Source: Lachnospiraceae bacterium (lineage in GTDB: Bacteria > Bacillota > Clostridia > Lachnospirales > Lachnospiraceae). Taken from it: DNA of 64,000 nucleotides. This document shows positions 26,220-38,220 of this stretch, piece by piece. A program made the translations under genes and the position numbers. The notes below the pieces were generated by a model. That model was not told the DNA's origin and did not search any database. It saw nothing but the letters and a program-made list of their open reading frames with translations. Each line of letters starts with the position of its first letter. Position 1 is the first letter of the stretch. Location: positions 5,914 through 69,913 of the forward strand of contig CAADSM010000047.1 of the NCBI GenBank assembly GCA_900751785.1. Reading direction: 5' to 3'.

Positions 26220-26999
26220 TTATATCATGCCATGCTCCAGGCAATAATAATAAATACCGTCCTCTGCCACATGCCCGCAGATCTCGTCTGCCGCCTCCTT
26301 CAGCTGCTCAGATGCATTTTCCATCGCCACCCCTGTGCCGACAGCATGAAACATCTCGATATCATTATTTCCGTCCCCAAAAGCGATCGCATCTGCCGCA
26401 TCCAGATGGTAATACTCAAGGATCTTCCGTATTCCGCTCCCTTTTCCCGCGGCCGCCGGGATAATATCCGCCGCCCTGTCCCACCATGCGGCAATCTTGG
26501 CGCCGCTGACATCTTTGAGCAGCTCCGGATAATCCTTCTCGCGGCACCCGAGCATAAGCTGATAGATTTCCTCCCGGTTTACTACGTCGTCAAAATCCTC
26601 TGCAACAACGAATTTCGCCTTAGAAATAGCATAGTAATCTTCCAGATCTCTATCCCTGCCATTCGAAAGCAGACGGTCCTTTGTCGCAACAGATACCGGC
26701 CTGTTGATCCCGGAAGCATTTCTGATGATCCGCTTCACATCCCCGGTCGGAATGGGACTGCTGTAAATCGTCCGCTGTCCGCTGAAGCAGTAGGACCCGT
26801 TGTATGTAAGAAACGCATCGAATTCCACGCCCGGGAAATGCGGCACCCCCATGGGTCCTCTCCCTGTCGCCAGGCAGAGAAGCATCCCTCTTTCCTTTAA
26901 CCGGATCAGTGTCTCCAGCATTTTTTCTGAAATTTGTTTTCTGTCCATATCGTTCAAGGTCCCGTCAATATCAAAAAACAAAATTTTTATGTCCTTCAT
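26220..26999 (-). CDS. Cof-type HAD-superfamily phosphatase
   Basis: The 259-residue protein carries HAD motif I FFDIDGTLND, motif II CLATGRGPM, the large C2-type cap and the motif III/IV region AFGDGNNDIEMF. Cof-type enzymes dephosphorylate sugar phosphates, pyridoxal phosphate or FMN; the substrate is unknown here. AAGGAGG precedes the ATG. It is a single-gene unit between the V-ATPase operon and the giant beta-galactosidase. A sugar-phosphate role would fit the neighbours but is only inferred. Confidence 0.9.
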   Translation of the reverse strand: MKDIKILFFDIDGTLNDMDRKQISEKMLETLIRLKERGMLLCLATGRGPMGVPHFPGVEFDAFLTYNGSYCFSGQRTIYSSPIPTGDVKRIIRNASGINRPVSVATKDRLLSNGRDRDLEDYYAISKAKFVVAEDFDDVVNREEIYQLMLGCREKDYPELLKDVSGAKIAAWWDRAADIIPAAAGKGSGIRKILEYYHLDAADAIAFGDGNNDIEMFHAVGTGVAMENASEQLKEAADEICGHVAEDGIYYYCLEHGMI

Positions 27000-27239
27000 G
27001 CTTCCTCCTTCTCTCTCAGTATCCTTTAATATGTTGTCCTGTCCGCTCTCCTGCCGGGCGATCCCGGATAACGCATTGTTTCTAAGTTTATTCTTTATAT
27101 CATAACATGTATGAAAGAAATTTTATATCCAGTTTCGGACAGTTAATATCATTATCCTGCCAGTTAAACAGGCAGCAAAAGCTCTGATCGATTCCCCCCT
27201 CAGTTCTTTCAGATAAGGCGGACAGACACACAAAGCAGA

Positions 27240-27266
27240 CAGAAGCGGACATCCTGCCCGCTTCTG
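27240..27266 (-). terminator. Terminator of the V-type ATPase operon
   Basis: CAGAAGCGG (27240-27248) pairs with CCGCTTCTG (27258-27266), ten bases past the stop of subunit D. On the minus strand it is followed by a moderately T-rich stretch. The rest of 27000-27239 shows no gene. Confidence 0.65.
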
Positions 27267-27276
27267 CCATGCGCTT

Positions 27277-27936
27277 TTATTCTCTCTCACTGTAATGATG
27301 CGCCTCTTCGAGCATCATATCCTTCACCTTCATCAGCCGGATCTGGGTGCTTCTCTCATTCTCATCCAGCTTCATCGTGATATACTTGATATTCTCCTCC
27401 GTCTCCGGTATGATCACATGCTCAAGCGCGTTCACACGGCGCCTCGTCTTCTCGATCTCCGCCGCCATGAGCTGGCACGCCTTCTCGCACTCCGCCAGCC
27501 TTATCATATCCGGCAGGATGTCTGCAAGAGACTTCACCGCGCCGTCCAGATCGCTCGACGTAAAGGCGAATCCATAGGAATAGATATCATTCTCATCGGC
27601 AGTCCTCGTGCTGTACTCAAAGGTCGGGATATCAACGCTCATAACGTTCTTCTCCCCGACTTCGAGCTCAACCTCCTGCTTCGGAGCCATGAGCGCTGTG
27701 TTGAGCGCCGCCTCGGACATTCCCGCCTTGGCGATGACGAAGTTCCGGTCCGCCGACTTGATCCCCGCCTCCACTCTCTTGCGCACGGTCATATTCTCCC
27801 GCACAAGGTCAAGGTACTGGCGCATCAGCTCATCCCGCTTGTCTTTTAAAAGCTTGTGTCCGCGGATCGCGGTGACACGCTTTTTCTTGAGCCTGGTCAG
27901 CTCCATCCGGGTAGGATTTACATGTTTTGCCGCCAA
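27277..27936 (-). CDS. atpD: V-type ATP synthase subunit D
   Basis: The 219-residue, mostly coiled-coil protein matches subunit D, the central-shaft subunit that turns inside the A3B3 head (NPTRMELTRLKKKRVTAIRG and RRRVNALEHVIIPETEENIK are typical). The start is TTG (27934-27936) with AGGAGG eight bases upstream. It is the last gene of the operon, after an unusually long 127-base gap from subunit B. Subunit symbols follow V-type usage (ntpD in enterococci). Confidence 0.95.
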   Translation of the reverse strand: MAAKHVNPTRMELTRLKKKRVTAIRGHKLLKDKRDELMRQYLDLVRENMTVRKRVEAGIKSADRNFVIAKAGMSEAALNTALMAPKQEVELEVGEKNVMSVDIPTFEYSTRTADENDIYSYGFAFTSSDLDGAVKSLADILPDMIRLAECEKACQLMAAEIEKTRRRVNALEHVIIPETEENIKYITMKLDENERSTQIRLMKVKDMMLEEAHHYSERE

Positions 27937-28063
27937 AGATGCCGCCTCCTTCGCTACATTCTTTTCCGTTTCCGATCATCTTCCGCCGCGCTTAAAGGGT
28001 TTCCCCTCGCAGCTTCTGGGATGATCTTTCCCGCGTCCTCCAAGGTCTTCAAGGGCCTTCCCT

Positions 28064-29458
28064 TTACTCTGCTTCGGGAGCATTCTCCTGAGGAGCGTAA
28101 TATTTATCGAGGAATTTATCGTCGATACGCTTCAGCTCGGTCCTCGGGAGCATCCTGAGGAGCTTCCACCCGATATCCAGCGTCTCTTCGATCCCGCGGT
28201 CTGTCGTGTATCCCTGGGATACATACTCCCGCTCAAAAGCGTCTGCGAACTTAGCGTACATCAGGTCAATCTCGGTCAGCGCCGCCTCTCCGAGGATGAC
28301 CATCAGCTCTTTCGCATCCTTGCCCCGCGCATATGCCGCGAAGAGCTGGTTCATAGTGTTAGAGTGGTCAGCCCGGGTCTTGCCCTCTCCGATTCCCTTA
28401 TCCTTCAGTCGGGAGAGGGACGGGAGTACATCGATGGGCGGCATGATCCCTTTTCTGTAGAGCTCACGGCTTAAGATGATCTGCCCCTCCGTGATGTATC
28501 CGGTCAGGTCCGGGATGGGATGGGTCTTGTCGTCCTCCGGCATCGTCAGGATCGGGATCATGGTGATGCTTCCCTTCTTCCCGTTCTGCCTTCCGGCTCT
28601 CTCATAGATCGAGGCCAGGTCTGTATACATATATCCGGGATATCCGCGGCGCCCGGGCACTTCCTTGCGGGCTGCAGACACCTCGCGCAGCGCGTCCGCA
28701 TAGTTTGTGATATCAGTCAGGATGACGAGCACGTGCATCTCCTTCTCGAATGCAAGATACTCCGCCGCCGTCAGCGCCATCTTCGGCGTGGCGATACGCT
28801 CGATCGCCGGGTCGTTCGCCAGATTGATAAAGAGCACGGTACGGTCCAGAGCGCCGGTCTCCCGAAAGCTCTCCACGAAGAAATTGGATTCCTCGAACGT
28901 GATTCCCATTGCCGCGAATACAACGGCGAAGCTTTCATCCTTTCCCAGCACCTTTGCCTGTCTGGCGATCTGCGCCGCAAGCTGCGCGTGGGGAAGTCCC
29001 GACGCCGAGAAGATCGGCAGCTTCTGCCCGCGGACAAGAGTGTTCAGCCCGTCGATGGCAGAGACTCCGGTCTGGATAAATTCCTCCGGGTAGCTCCTCG
29101 CCGCCGGGTTCATGGGCAGTCCGTTGATATCCATGCGCGCGTCCGGCAGGATCTCCGGTCCCTCGTCGATGGGACGGCCGAGTCCGTCGAAGACGCGGCC
29201 GAGCATATCCTCGGATACTCCCAGCTCCATGCTCCTCCCGAGGAAACGCACCTTGCTGTTGGAAAGGTTGATCCCGGTGGAGCTCTCAAAAAGCTGTACG
29301 AGCACATCGCTTCCGTTCACCTCGAGCACCTTGCACCGCCTGGTCTCGCCGTTCGCCAGCTCGATCTCGCCCAGCTCGTCATATTTCACGCCTTCCACGC
29401 CTTTGACAAGCATCAGCGGTCCGGCGACCTCCTGTATCGTTCTGTATTCCTTCGGCAT
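28064..29458 (-). CDS. atpB: V-type ATP synthase subunit B
   Basis: The 464-residue protein is full length for the non-catalytic B subunit. It has [20 protein letters not shown] at the start, [20 protein letters not shown] in place of a true P-loop, and SQIYxE-like segments such as [20 protein letters not shown]. It alternates with A in the hexameric head. Its ATG follows the A stop directly (A ends at 29459) and uses an AGGAGG inside the A coding end, so A and B are translationally coupled. Confidence 0.97.
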   Translation of the reverse strand: MPKEYRTIQEVAGPLMLVKGVEGVKYDELGEIELANGETRRCKVLEVNGSDVLVQLFESSTGINLSNSKVRFLGRSMELGVSEDMLGRVFDGLGRPIDEGPEILPDARMDINGLPMNPAARSYPEEFIQTGVSAIDGLNTLVRGQKLPIFSASGLPHAQLAAQIARQAKVLGKDESFAVVFAAMGITFEESNFFVESFRETGALDRTVLFINLANDPAIERIATPKMALTAAEYLAFEKEMHVLVILTDITNYADALREVSAARKEVPGRRGYPGYMYTDLASIYERAGRQNGKKGSITMIPILTMPEDDKTHPIPDLTGYITEGQIILSRELYRKGIMPPIDVLPSLSRLKDKGIGEGKTRADHSNTMNQLFAAYARGKDAKELMVILGEAALTEIDLMYAKFADAFEREYVSQGYTTDRGIEETLDIGWKLLRMLPRTELKRIDDKFLDKYYAPQENAPEAE

Positions 29459-31226
29459 TTAGCGGTCCTCCTTTCTGAATGCAGCCGCGATCTGCGCATC
29501 CAGTTCTTCCTGCACCTTCGCGTACTCCTCGTCGAGGGCATCCTCCTTTATATATTTAAACCGTCCGATCTGCTCTCTGACCGGCATGGAGATCAGCTTC
29601 CTAAGCTCCGCTCCTTTCGAGAGCGCCTCCACTGCCTTTTCGTAAAATGCATTCACAAGCTGCATCATCATATACTGCTTCTTGAGCGATGTGTAAGTGT
29701 CCACCTCATGGAAGGAATTTTGATGGAGAAAATCCTCGCGGATGGAGCGCGCCGCCTCCATCTTCAGCCGGTCGCCCGGCGAGAGCGCGTCCATACCTAC
29801 CATCTTGACGATCTCTTCCAGCTCCGCCTCCTCCTGGAGCAGGGACATCATCTTCTGGCGCCCCTCCATCCAGTCCGGCGCCACTTCCGAGTTGAACCAC
29901 TTCTCCATGTCGTCCAGATACAGAGAGTAGCTGTTCAGCCAGTTGATAGCGGGGAAATGTCTCTTGTACGCCAGCTCTGAATCCAGCCCCCAGAACACCT
30001 TCACGATACGGAGCGTCGCCTGGGACACCGGCTCCGAAGTATCTCCGCCCGGCGGCGATACCGCGCCGATCACAGACAGCGCGCCCTCGCGCCCTTCTTT
30101 TCCAAGTGAGACCACATGGCCTGCGCGCTCATAAAACTGCGCCAGACGGCTTCCCAGATAAGCCGGGTATCCCTCCTCGCCGGGCATCTCTTCCAGACGC
30201 CCAGACATCTCGCGGAGCGCCTCCGCCCAGCGGGATGTAGAATCTGCCATCAGCGCCACGGAATATCCCATATCCCGGAAATATTCTGCGATCGTGATAC
30301 CGGTATAGATCGACGCCTCGCGGGCCGCCACCGGCATATCCGATGTGTTGGCGATCAGGACGGTCCTCTGCATCAGGGGCTGTCCCGTCTTCGGATCCTT
30401 CAGCTCGGGAAATTCATTCAGAACATCCGTCATCTCATTCCCGCGCTCTCCGCATCCGATATAGACCACGATATCAGCCTCCGCCCATTTTGCCAGCTGG
30501 TGCTGGATCACGGTCTTGCCGCTGCCGAACCGCCCCCGGCCCTGCAGCCACGCCGCCCTTGGCGATCGGGAAGAAGGTGTCAATGACTCTCTGCCCTGTG
30601 ACAAGAGGCATCTTCGGCGGAAGCTTCTTCTTATACGGACGCCCCCGGCGCACCGGCCATCTCTGCATCAGCGTAAGCTCCTTCTCCCCGTCTTCCGCCG
30701 CAACGATGGCAACGACTTCCTCGACAGTGAAGCTTCCTGCCCTGATCTCCTTGATCGTTCCCTTGATCCCGTACGGGACCATGATCTTCTGCTGCACCAG
30801 CGCGGTCTCCTGCACCGTGCCGATCACATCTCCGGGCTCCACCTCGTCTCCCGCCTTCACCGCAGGGACAAACTCCCACTTCAGATCCCTCTTCAGGGAC
30901 GGCACTTCCACGCCTCTTTTCAGGTTGTTCCCTGAGATCTTCATGATATCATCCAGCGGTCTCTGGATCCCGTCGTAAATGCTCGTGATCAGCCCCGGTC
31001 CCAGCTCAACAGACATGGGAACCTCCATCGACTCCACCGGCTCCCCCGGTCCCAGACCGGAGGTCTCTTCATATACCTGGATCGACGCCTCGTCGCCGTG
31101 CATCTCGATGATCTCGCCGATCAGACGCTGCTTTGACACACGCACCACGTCGAACATATTTGCATCCCGCATTCCCTCTGCTATGACAAGAGGTCCTGCG
31201 ACTTTTTTGATAACTCCTGTGCTCAT
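29459..31226 (-). CDS. atpA: V-type ATP synthase catalytic subunit A, with an apparent +1 frameshift in the P-loop
   Basis: The N-terminal half is read from 31226 ([20 protein letters not shown]) to the P-loop. The C-terminal half continues in another frame through [20 protein letters not shown] to the stop at 29459. The switch lies at a run of five C (30533-30537, G on the coding strand). Removing one base restores a continuous 588-residue protein of normal length, giving [10 protein letters not shown] where the family has PGPFGSGKT. The catalytic region [19 protein letters not shown] and the arginine-containing tail are intact. The gene overlaps subunit F by ATGA. Because the rest of the operon is intact, a base-call error is more likely than true loss. 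Confidence 0.88.
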
Positions 31227-31549
31227 TCGCTTACTCCTCCAAACAGAATATCTGACCCGACCGCCTGCTCCACGGTCTTTCTCACGCCTTCCACACCGGC
31301 GCCGGTATTCCCGGACACGCCCGGTATCTGTATGATCGCCGGGACCGTTCTGTCACGGTACGCCTCGATCTCCGGTCCGATCTGTGCTGCCGCCGCCTCG
31401 GTGATATAGATGATCCCGTACTCTCCTTCGGCGAGCTCATGCAGCTTCTCTCTCGCTTCCTCCCGGGTCCTGACAGGGCAGACGGCAAGACCGAGGGTGG
31501 CGAAGCCGTAGATACTGTCATAATCGCCCATCACTGCAATCTTATACAT
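31223..31549 (-). CDS. atpF: V-type ATP synthase subunit F
   Basis: The 108-residue protein has the F (NtpG) pattern: MYKIAVMGDYDSIYGFATLG, then EYGIIYITEAAA and IPGVSGNTGAGV. It is a Rossmann-like subunit on the rotor that modulates coupling. It overlaps subunit C upstream by eight bases and subunit A downstream by four. Confidence 0.93.
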   Translation of the reverse strand: MYKIAVMGDYDSIYGFATLGLAVCPVRTREEAREKLHELAEGEYGIIYITEAAAAQIGPEIEAYRDRTVPAIIQIPGVSGNTGAGVEGVRKTVEQAVGSDILFGGVSE

Positions 31550-32519
31550 ACATCTCCCTTATCCTTTCCCGGATCGCATCGTCCGAAAATCCGTTTTGTT
31601 TTCCGGTCAAAATGATCCGAACTGTCTTAATCTCATTCTCCCTCGCGATCAGATACCCCAGCAGGGGACCGACAGAAAACGTCTCGTATTTCTGCGGCTT
31701 CATCGTCTCTATCATCCGGTTATCGCACCAGCGCTCGAACGCCGACGGCGATGTCTTGAGCGCCTCCGCTCCGCCCGCGTAGGAAGTCTCCTGCAGATAC
31801 TGTGCGATCTCATCCTCGCCTGCCAGGGCCGCACGGATCAGCTGTCCCACATTCAGGCTGCCGCACTCCGCCATGGCGCTGTGCATAAACTCCGCGGATT
31901 TTCCCGTCTTCTGGGCGCGCACCGCGATCTTGATGTCCGCGATCGCCACAGTCGTGTCGGCATATTCCTCGATGATCCGCTCCCCCGAACGCTTTCCCGC
32001 TTCAGCGGCCGCTTCCAGCGCCGCCTTATCCACACAGATATCGCAGAACTGTCCGTCTCCGGTGTGGAGAAGGATATCCATCGCCTCCTGCGCAGTCCGG
32101 GACATATTCCCCGGGAGCCGCGAGAACTCTTTGCTCTCGACGATCCGCATCATCTCTTCCCCCGGGATCGGGCAGTCATCATAGAAGATGCGGGGATTCT
32201 TCACCCCGGTGCAGACTGCCTTCACCGCTGCCTTCAGATTGTGGTAAAGCCTGGGATACAAGAGCACATCGAAGACACTCATATCCGGCGCCACATCCCG
32301 GATCACCTGCCACGTCTTCTCCTCCTCGCATTTTAAGACAGACTCCATGTCGTTTTCTGCAGACGGATCGCCCCAGCCTCTGTCGATCAGAAGCTGCAGA
32401 GCCTGCTCTGCCGTGCCGCATGCGAGAAGCTGCCCGATAACGGCATCATTCAGCAGAGAGGTCTCAAGGGCGCGTATCCTTGCGACCGCGTAAGTATATT
32501 TTGTATTGCTCAAAACCAA
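31542..32519 (-). CDS. atpC: V-type ATP synthase subunit C
   Basis: The 325-residue helical protein matches the funnel-shaped C subunit (NtpC) that links the rotor D-F stalk to the K ring. It has KYTYAVARIRALETSLLNDA at the start, GYLIARENEIKTVRIILTGK near the end, and the AC39 three-fold repeat layout. It follows subunit E by 20 bases. Confidence 0.93.
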   Translation of the reverse strand: MVLSNTKYTYAVARIRALETSLLNDAVIGQLLACGTAEQALQLLIDRGWGDPSAENDMESVLKCEEEKTWQVIRDVAPDMSVFDVLLYPRLYHNLKAAVKAVCTGVKNPRIFYDDCPIPGEEMMRIVESKEFSRLPGNMSRTAQEAMDILLHTGDGQFCDICVDKAALEAAAEAGKRSGERIIEEYADTTVAIADIKIAVRAQKTGKSAEFMHSAMAECGSLNVGQLIRAALAGEDEIAQYLQETSYAGGAEALKTSPSAFERWCDNRMIETMKPQKYETFSVGPLLGYLIARENEIKTVRIILTGKQNGFSDDAIRERIREMYV

Positions 32520-32539
32520 CCCTCCTTACCGGCCCTGCT

Positions 32540-33133
32540 CTATCCGAACAGCATCCTGTTCACCTGATCTGATAATTCTTCTCTTTTGGCGCTGAATACT
32601 GCTTTCAGCGTACAGTTTTCCTCAATCCCGCCGTAGACAAGGAGGAATCCTCCGTCCGCCTCCAGCGGCTCATCAGACAATGTAAGGCTGCCACCCTTCG
32701 CCGCGGCGATCGTCCGGATCCGTCCGGAGAATTCTTCCGGCATGCGCTCCAGGTCGCGCCCGTTGAAGCGGATCTCTCCTGCTTCCGGGAAAACGTTCTG
32801 CTCCAGCAGCTTTTCCATCATCTCAAAATATTTTTCGTCGTCCAGATCCATGATCTCCTCATAGGCTTTTTGGAGAACTCCGCGGATCACTTCCTGCTTC
32901 GCCGAGAGGATCGCCTGCTTCCTCCGCATATCCGCGGCGGACTCTGCGCGCCGTTCATATTCCTGCGCGCCGCGCGCCGCCCCGGCAGCGGTCTCAGCCG
33001 CGGCCGCGTCTGCTTCCTCCCCGGCTTCTCTCAGGATCCGGTCCGCCTCTTTTCCGGCTTTGTCAAGGATGTCCCGGGCTGCGTTCTCCGCCTCCTCCAG
33101 GATCCGGGCTTTCATCTTGTCCAATCCACTCAT
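32540..33133 (-). CDS. atpE: V-type ATP synthase subunit E
   Basis: The 197-residue protein has a long N-terminal coiled coil rich in Ala/Glu (EEAENAARDILDKAGKEADR) and a globular C-terminal domain (GGFLLVYGGIEENCTLKAVF). With subunit H it forms the peripheral stalk. I chose the ATG at 33133 because AAAGGAG is nine bases upstream; the reading from 33175 lacks a good site and adds 14 non-conserved residues. Confidence 0.92.
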   Translation of the reverse strand: MSGLDKMKARILEEAENAARDILDKAGKEADRILREAGEEADAAAAETAAGAARGAQEYERRAESAADMRRKQAILSAKQEVIRGVLQKAYEEIMDLDDEKYFEMMEKLLEQNVFPEAGEIRFNGRDLERMPEEFSGRIRTIAAAKGGSLTLSDEPLEADGGFLLVYGGIEENCTLKAVFSAKREELSDQVNRMLFG

Positions 33134-33205
33134 CTCGATCATCTCCTTTTCTGTCACACTCTGAGTCCGGCTCAAGCCGCCGCAGCGGTCTCAGCCTGGA
33201 ACCGT

Positions 33206-35700
<2,495 letters not shown>

Positions 35701-35750
35701 AGTCTTATCCCCTCCTTTTCTTCATAAGCATTCTCTTCATCCGTCCGGTC

Positions 35751-36059
35751 TCAGACCAGATGGGATATGACATAGTCAACTGCCTGCTGTTCCTTCTCCT
35801 TCGCGGAAGCCTTCAGCTGCCCGATCTCCTGTTCCAGAGCTTCCGCAGCCCGCTTCTCTGCCTCAGCCGCTTTCTCCTTCGCTTCAGCAGCCGAAGCCTC
35901 CGCTGCTTTCTGAGCTTTTCTGATGACCTCCTCCTTCAGGTCCGCAGCCTTTTCTTTTGCTTCTGCAAGAAGTCTTTCACTCTCCCTGCTGGCTTCCTTA
36001 ACGATCTCCTCCGCCTTTTTCTCTGTCTCGCGGATCGTCTGGATCGTCTCTTCTACCAT
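35751..36059 (-). CDS. V-type ATP synthase subunit H/G (peripheral stalk)
   Basis: The 102-residue protein is one continuous Ala/Glu/Lys coiled coil (ETEKKAEEIVKEASRESERL, ending VDYVISHLV), as in the peripheral-stalk partner of subunit E (called H or G). It is the first gene of the operon; the promoter at 36257-36285 lies about 200 bases upstream. Confidence 0.88.
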   Translation of the reverse strand: MVEETIQTIRETEKKAEEIVKEASRESERLLAEAKEKAADLKEEVIRKAQKAAEASAAEAKEKAAEAEKRAAEALEQEIGQLKASAKEKEQQAVDYVISHLV

Positions 36060-36256
36060 AGCATCTCCACCGCCTTTCTGTGCCGTTTTCTGCCGGTGCC
36101 CTTATCACTCCTGCATCAACAGCCTTTTTGTTCTCTGTGACTTCGTTCTTCCTGATAATTTCTTTCCATCTACTTAGCTTTACCAATCCTGCCGGCTTCA
36201 TGCAGATTCAAACGCCGCTCTGCTTTTTGTGCATTTTTTATAAATGTTTTATCGGT

Positions 36257-36285
36257 ATTATATACCTAAATGGTATATATTTCAA
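36257..36285 (-). promoter_or_regulatory. V-type ATPase operon promoter with palindromic operator in the spacer
   Basis: The minus strand has TTGAAA (36280-36285), a 17-base spacer and TATAAT (36257-36262), a near-consensus promoter. The inverted repeat TATATACC-N5-GGTATATA (36259-36279) fills the spacer and enters the -10 box, so a dimeric regulator bound there would block RNA polymerase. The leader to the first gene is about 190 bases. The remainder of the 36060-36476 gap holds only the terminator at 36417-36457. Confidence 0.75.
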
Positions 36286-36416
36286 ATATTTATCACTTTT
36301 TCTTTCTTCTTTTATTAATTCTGCTTATAAAATATCATTCTTCATCAGCCGGATTAATGGCAGTCCGTTAAATCCGCATTTTCGGCATTTCCATCGATTC
36401 GGATCACTCTATAGAT

Positions 36417-36457
36417 AGACAAGGAGGCAGGCGAGTTCATCGCCTGCCTCCTTGTCT
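36417..36457 (-). terminator. Strong hairpin after trmL
   Basis: A perfect 18-bp stem, AGACAAGGAGGCAGGCGA with its complement and a five-base loop, lies 20 bases after the trmL stop. The following minus-strand sequence is only moderately T-rich. Confidence 0.7.
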
Positions 36458-36476
36458 ATATGGTATTCCAAACCTT

Positions 36477-36971
36477 CTATTTCCATTCCAGCCTGTGCAG
36501 ATTTCCCTCCAGATTCATCCCCGCAAAGCCGTTCTGCCGCAGCGCCTCATAGAGTATGACCGCCACTGAATTTCCCAGGTTCAGAGAACGGATGCCGCCG
36601 ATCATCGGGATCCTCACACAGTTCTCCTGATTCTCCAGCAGGATCTCCTCCGGGATCCCTGCGCTCTCCTTGCCGAACATGATATAGCAGTCCGGCTCAT
36701 ACTCAGCTTCTGTATAGACCTTCTGCGCCTTCGTCGTGGCCATGTAGATCTTCGCTCCCGGATTCTTCTCAAGGAAATCCTGATAATCGATGTATGTGGT
36801 CACATCCAGATCCTTCCAGTAGTCCATCCCTGCCCGCTTCAGCGCTTTTTCTGACAGGCTGAAGCCAAGAGGCTCGATGAGATGGAGCCTTGTCCCCGTG
36901 GCGACGCAGGTCCTCCCTATATTTCCGGTATTTGCCGGTATCTCCGGCTCGAGAAGCACGATATTCAGCAT
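36477..36971 (-). CDS. trmL: tRNA (cytidine(34)-2'-O)-methyltransferase
   Basis: The 164-residue SPOUT-class protein starts MLNIVLLEPEIPANTGNIGR and ends with the knot motifs IMFGKESAGIPEEIL and RSLNLGNSVAVILYEA. TrmL methylates the wobble ribose of tRNA-Leu species. The ATG at 36971 is chosen because AGGAG lies nine bases upstream; the reading from 37007 adds 12 residues absent from the family. It is the last gene after the aminotransferase, 73 bases downstream. Confidence 0.95.
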   Translation of the reverse strand: MLNIVLLEPEIPANTGNIGRTCVATGTRLHLIEPLGFSLSEKALKRAGMDYWKDLDVTTYIDYQDFLEKNPGAKIYMATTKAQKVYTEAEYEPDCYIMFGKESAGIPEEILLENQENCVRIPMIGGIRSLNLGNSVAVILYEALRQNGFAGMNLEGNLHRLEWK

Positions 36972-37044
36972 CTGACCTTTCTCCTTTTCACAAAATGTAA
37001 GACGCACAGAGGCATAGCTCCTCTGTGCGTAAACCTTTCTTTTC

Positions 37045-38220
37045 TCACTGCTCTTCGCCGCGTAGCCGCCGGATGAATCTGTCGACGCGCCCGAGCGCTT
37101 CCTTCAGCTCGTCTAAAGAATAGGCGTAAGAGATCCTGAGGAACCCTTCGCCGCACTCTCCGAATGCGCTTCCCGGGACAACAGCCACTTTCTCCTCCTC
37201 CAGAAGCCTGGTGGCAAACTCTTCCGACGTCATGCCGAACTCCCGGATGCTCGGGAATACATAGAACGCGCCGTATGGCTCAAAGCACTCAAGGCCCATC
37301 CGCTTGAATTCATTCATAAGGAAACGTCTTCTCTGATCGTAGGATTTTCTCATCTCCTGCACTTCGGCTTCACAGCTGCGCAGGCCTTCCACCGCTGCGT
37401 ACTGGCTGGTCGTCGGCGCGCACATAATCGCAAACTGATGGAGCTTAATCATCTGCTCGATGATATTTTCCGGGCCGCAGCAGTAGCCCAGTCTCCAGCC
37501 GGTCATCGCAAAGCCTTTGGAAAATCCGTTGATGACGATCGTCCGCTCGCGCATCCCCGGAAGGCTCGCGATCGAGACATGCTCCGTGCCGTAGGTCAGT
37601 TCTGAATAAATCTCATCTGAGAGCACGTACAGGTCATGCTCTTTCACAAACTCGGCGATCGGCTCCAGGTCCTCCCGCGTCATGATCGACCCTGTCGGAT
37701 TGTTGGGGAACGGCATGATGAGCACCTTCGTCTTCGGAGTTGTATACTCCTCCAGCTCCTCCACGGTCAGCTTAAATTCATTCTCGCTCTTCAGCGGAAT
37801 GACTACCGGCACTCCGTCCGCCATCACAGTACAGGGCAGATAAGATACATAGCTCGGCTGCGGAAGGAGCACCTCGTCCCCCGGATCCAGCATACAGCGC
37901 AGGCCGACATCAATCGCCTCGCTCCCTCCCACTGTGACAAGTGTTTCTTTTTTCGGGTCGTAAGAAACGCCGATCTTTCTCTTCAGATATTTGCAGATCT
38001 CATTCCGCAGCTCCTGAAGCCCCGCATTGGACGTATAAAACGTTCTTCCCCTCTCAAGGGAGAAGATTCCTTCCTCGCGGATCCGCCACGGCGTATCAAA
38101 ATCCGGTTCTCCGACGCCGAGCGAGATCGCGTCCTTCATCTCGTTTGCCACATCAAAAAACTTTCGTATGCCGGATGGCTGGATATCTATGATCTTCTTT
38201 GACAATGGATTTCTCATCAC
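37045..38220 (-). CDS. Pyridoxal-phosphate aminotransferase, class I/II
   Basis: The 391-residue protein is a fold-type I aminotransferase. It shows GVGEPDFDTPWRIREEG, the NNPTGS loop and DEIY motif, and the PLP lysine in NGFSKGFAMTGWRLGY. The family includes aspartate, aromatic and branched-chain aminotransferases; the amino-acid substrate is not determined. Its ATG overlaps the stop of the upstream Lrp-type gene (ATGA), so the two are translationally coupled and the regulator probably controls amino-acid metabolism. Confidence 0.92.
   Translation of the reverse strand: MMRNPLSKKIIDIQPSGIRKFFDVANEMKDAISLGVGEPDFDTPWRIREEGIFSLERGRTFYTSNAGLQELRNEICKYLKRKIGVSYDPKKETLVTVGGSEAIDVGLRCMLDPGDEVLLPQPSYVSYLPCTVMADGVPVVIPLKSENEFKLTVEELEEYTTPKTKVLIMPFPNNPTGSIMTREDLEPIAEFVKEHDLYVLSDEIYSELTYGTEHVSIASLPGMRERTIVINGFSKGFAMTGWRLGYCCGPENIIEQMIKLHQFAIMCAPTTSQYAAVEGLRSCEAEVQEMRKSYDQRRRFLMNEFKRMGLECFEPYGAFYVFPSIREFGMTSEEFATRLLEEEKVAVVPGSAFGECGEGFLRISYAYSLDELKEALGRVDRFIRRLRGEEQ

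Noticed and set aside
30525-30545. Programmed ribosomal frameshift in subunit A
   Set aside because: No slippery heptamer with downstream pseudoknot was seen, and no such control is known for this gene; an error is more likely.
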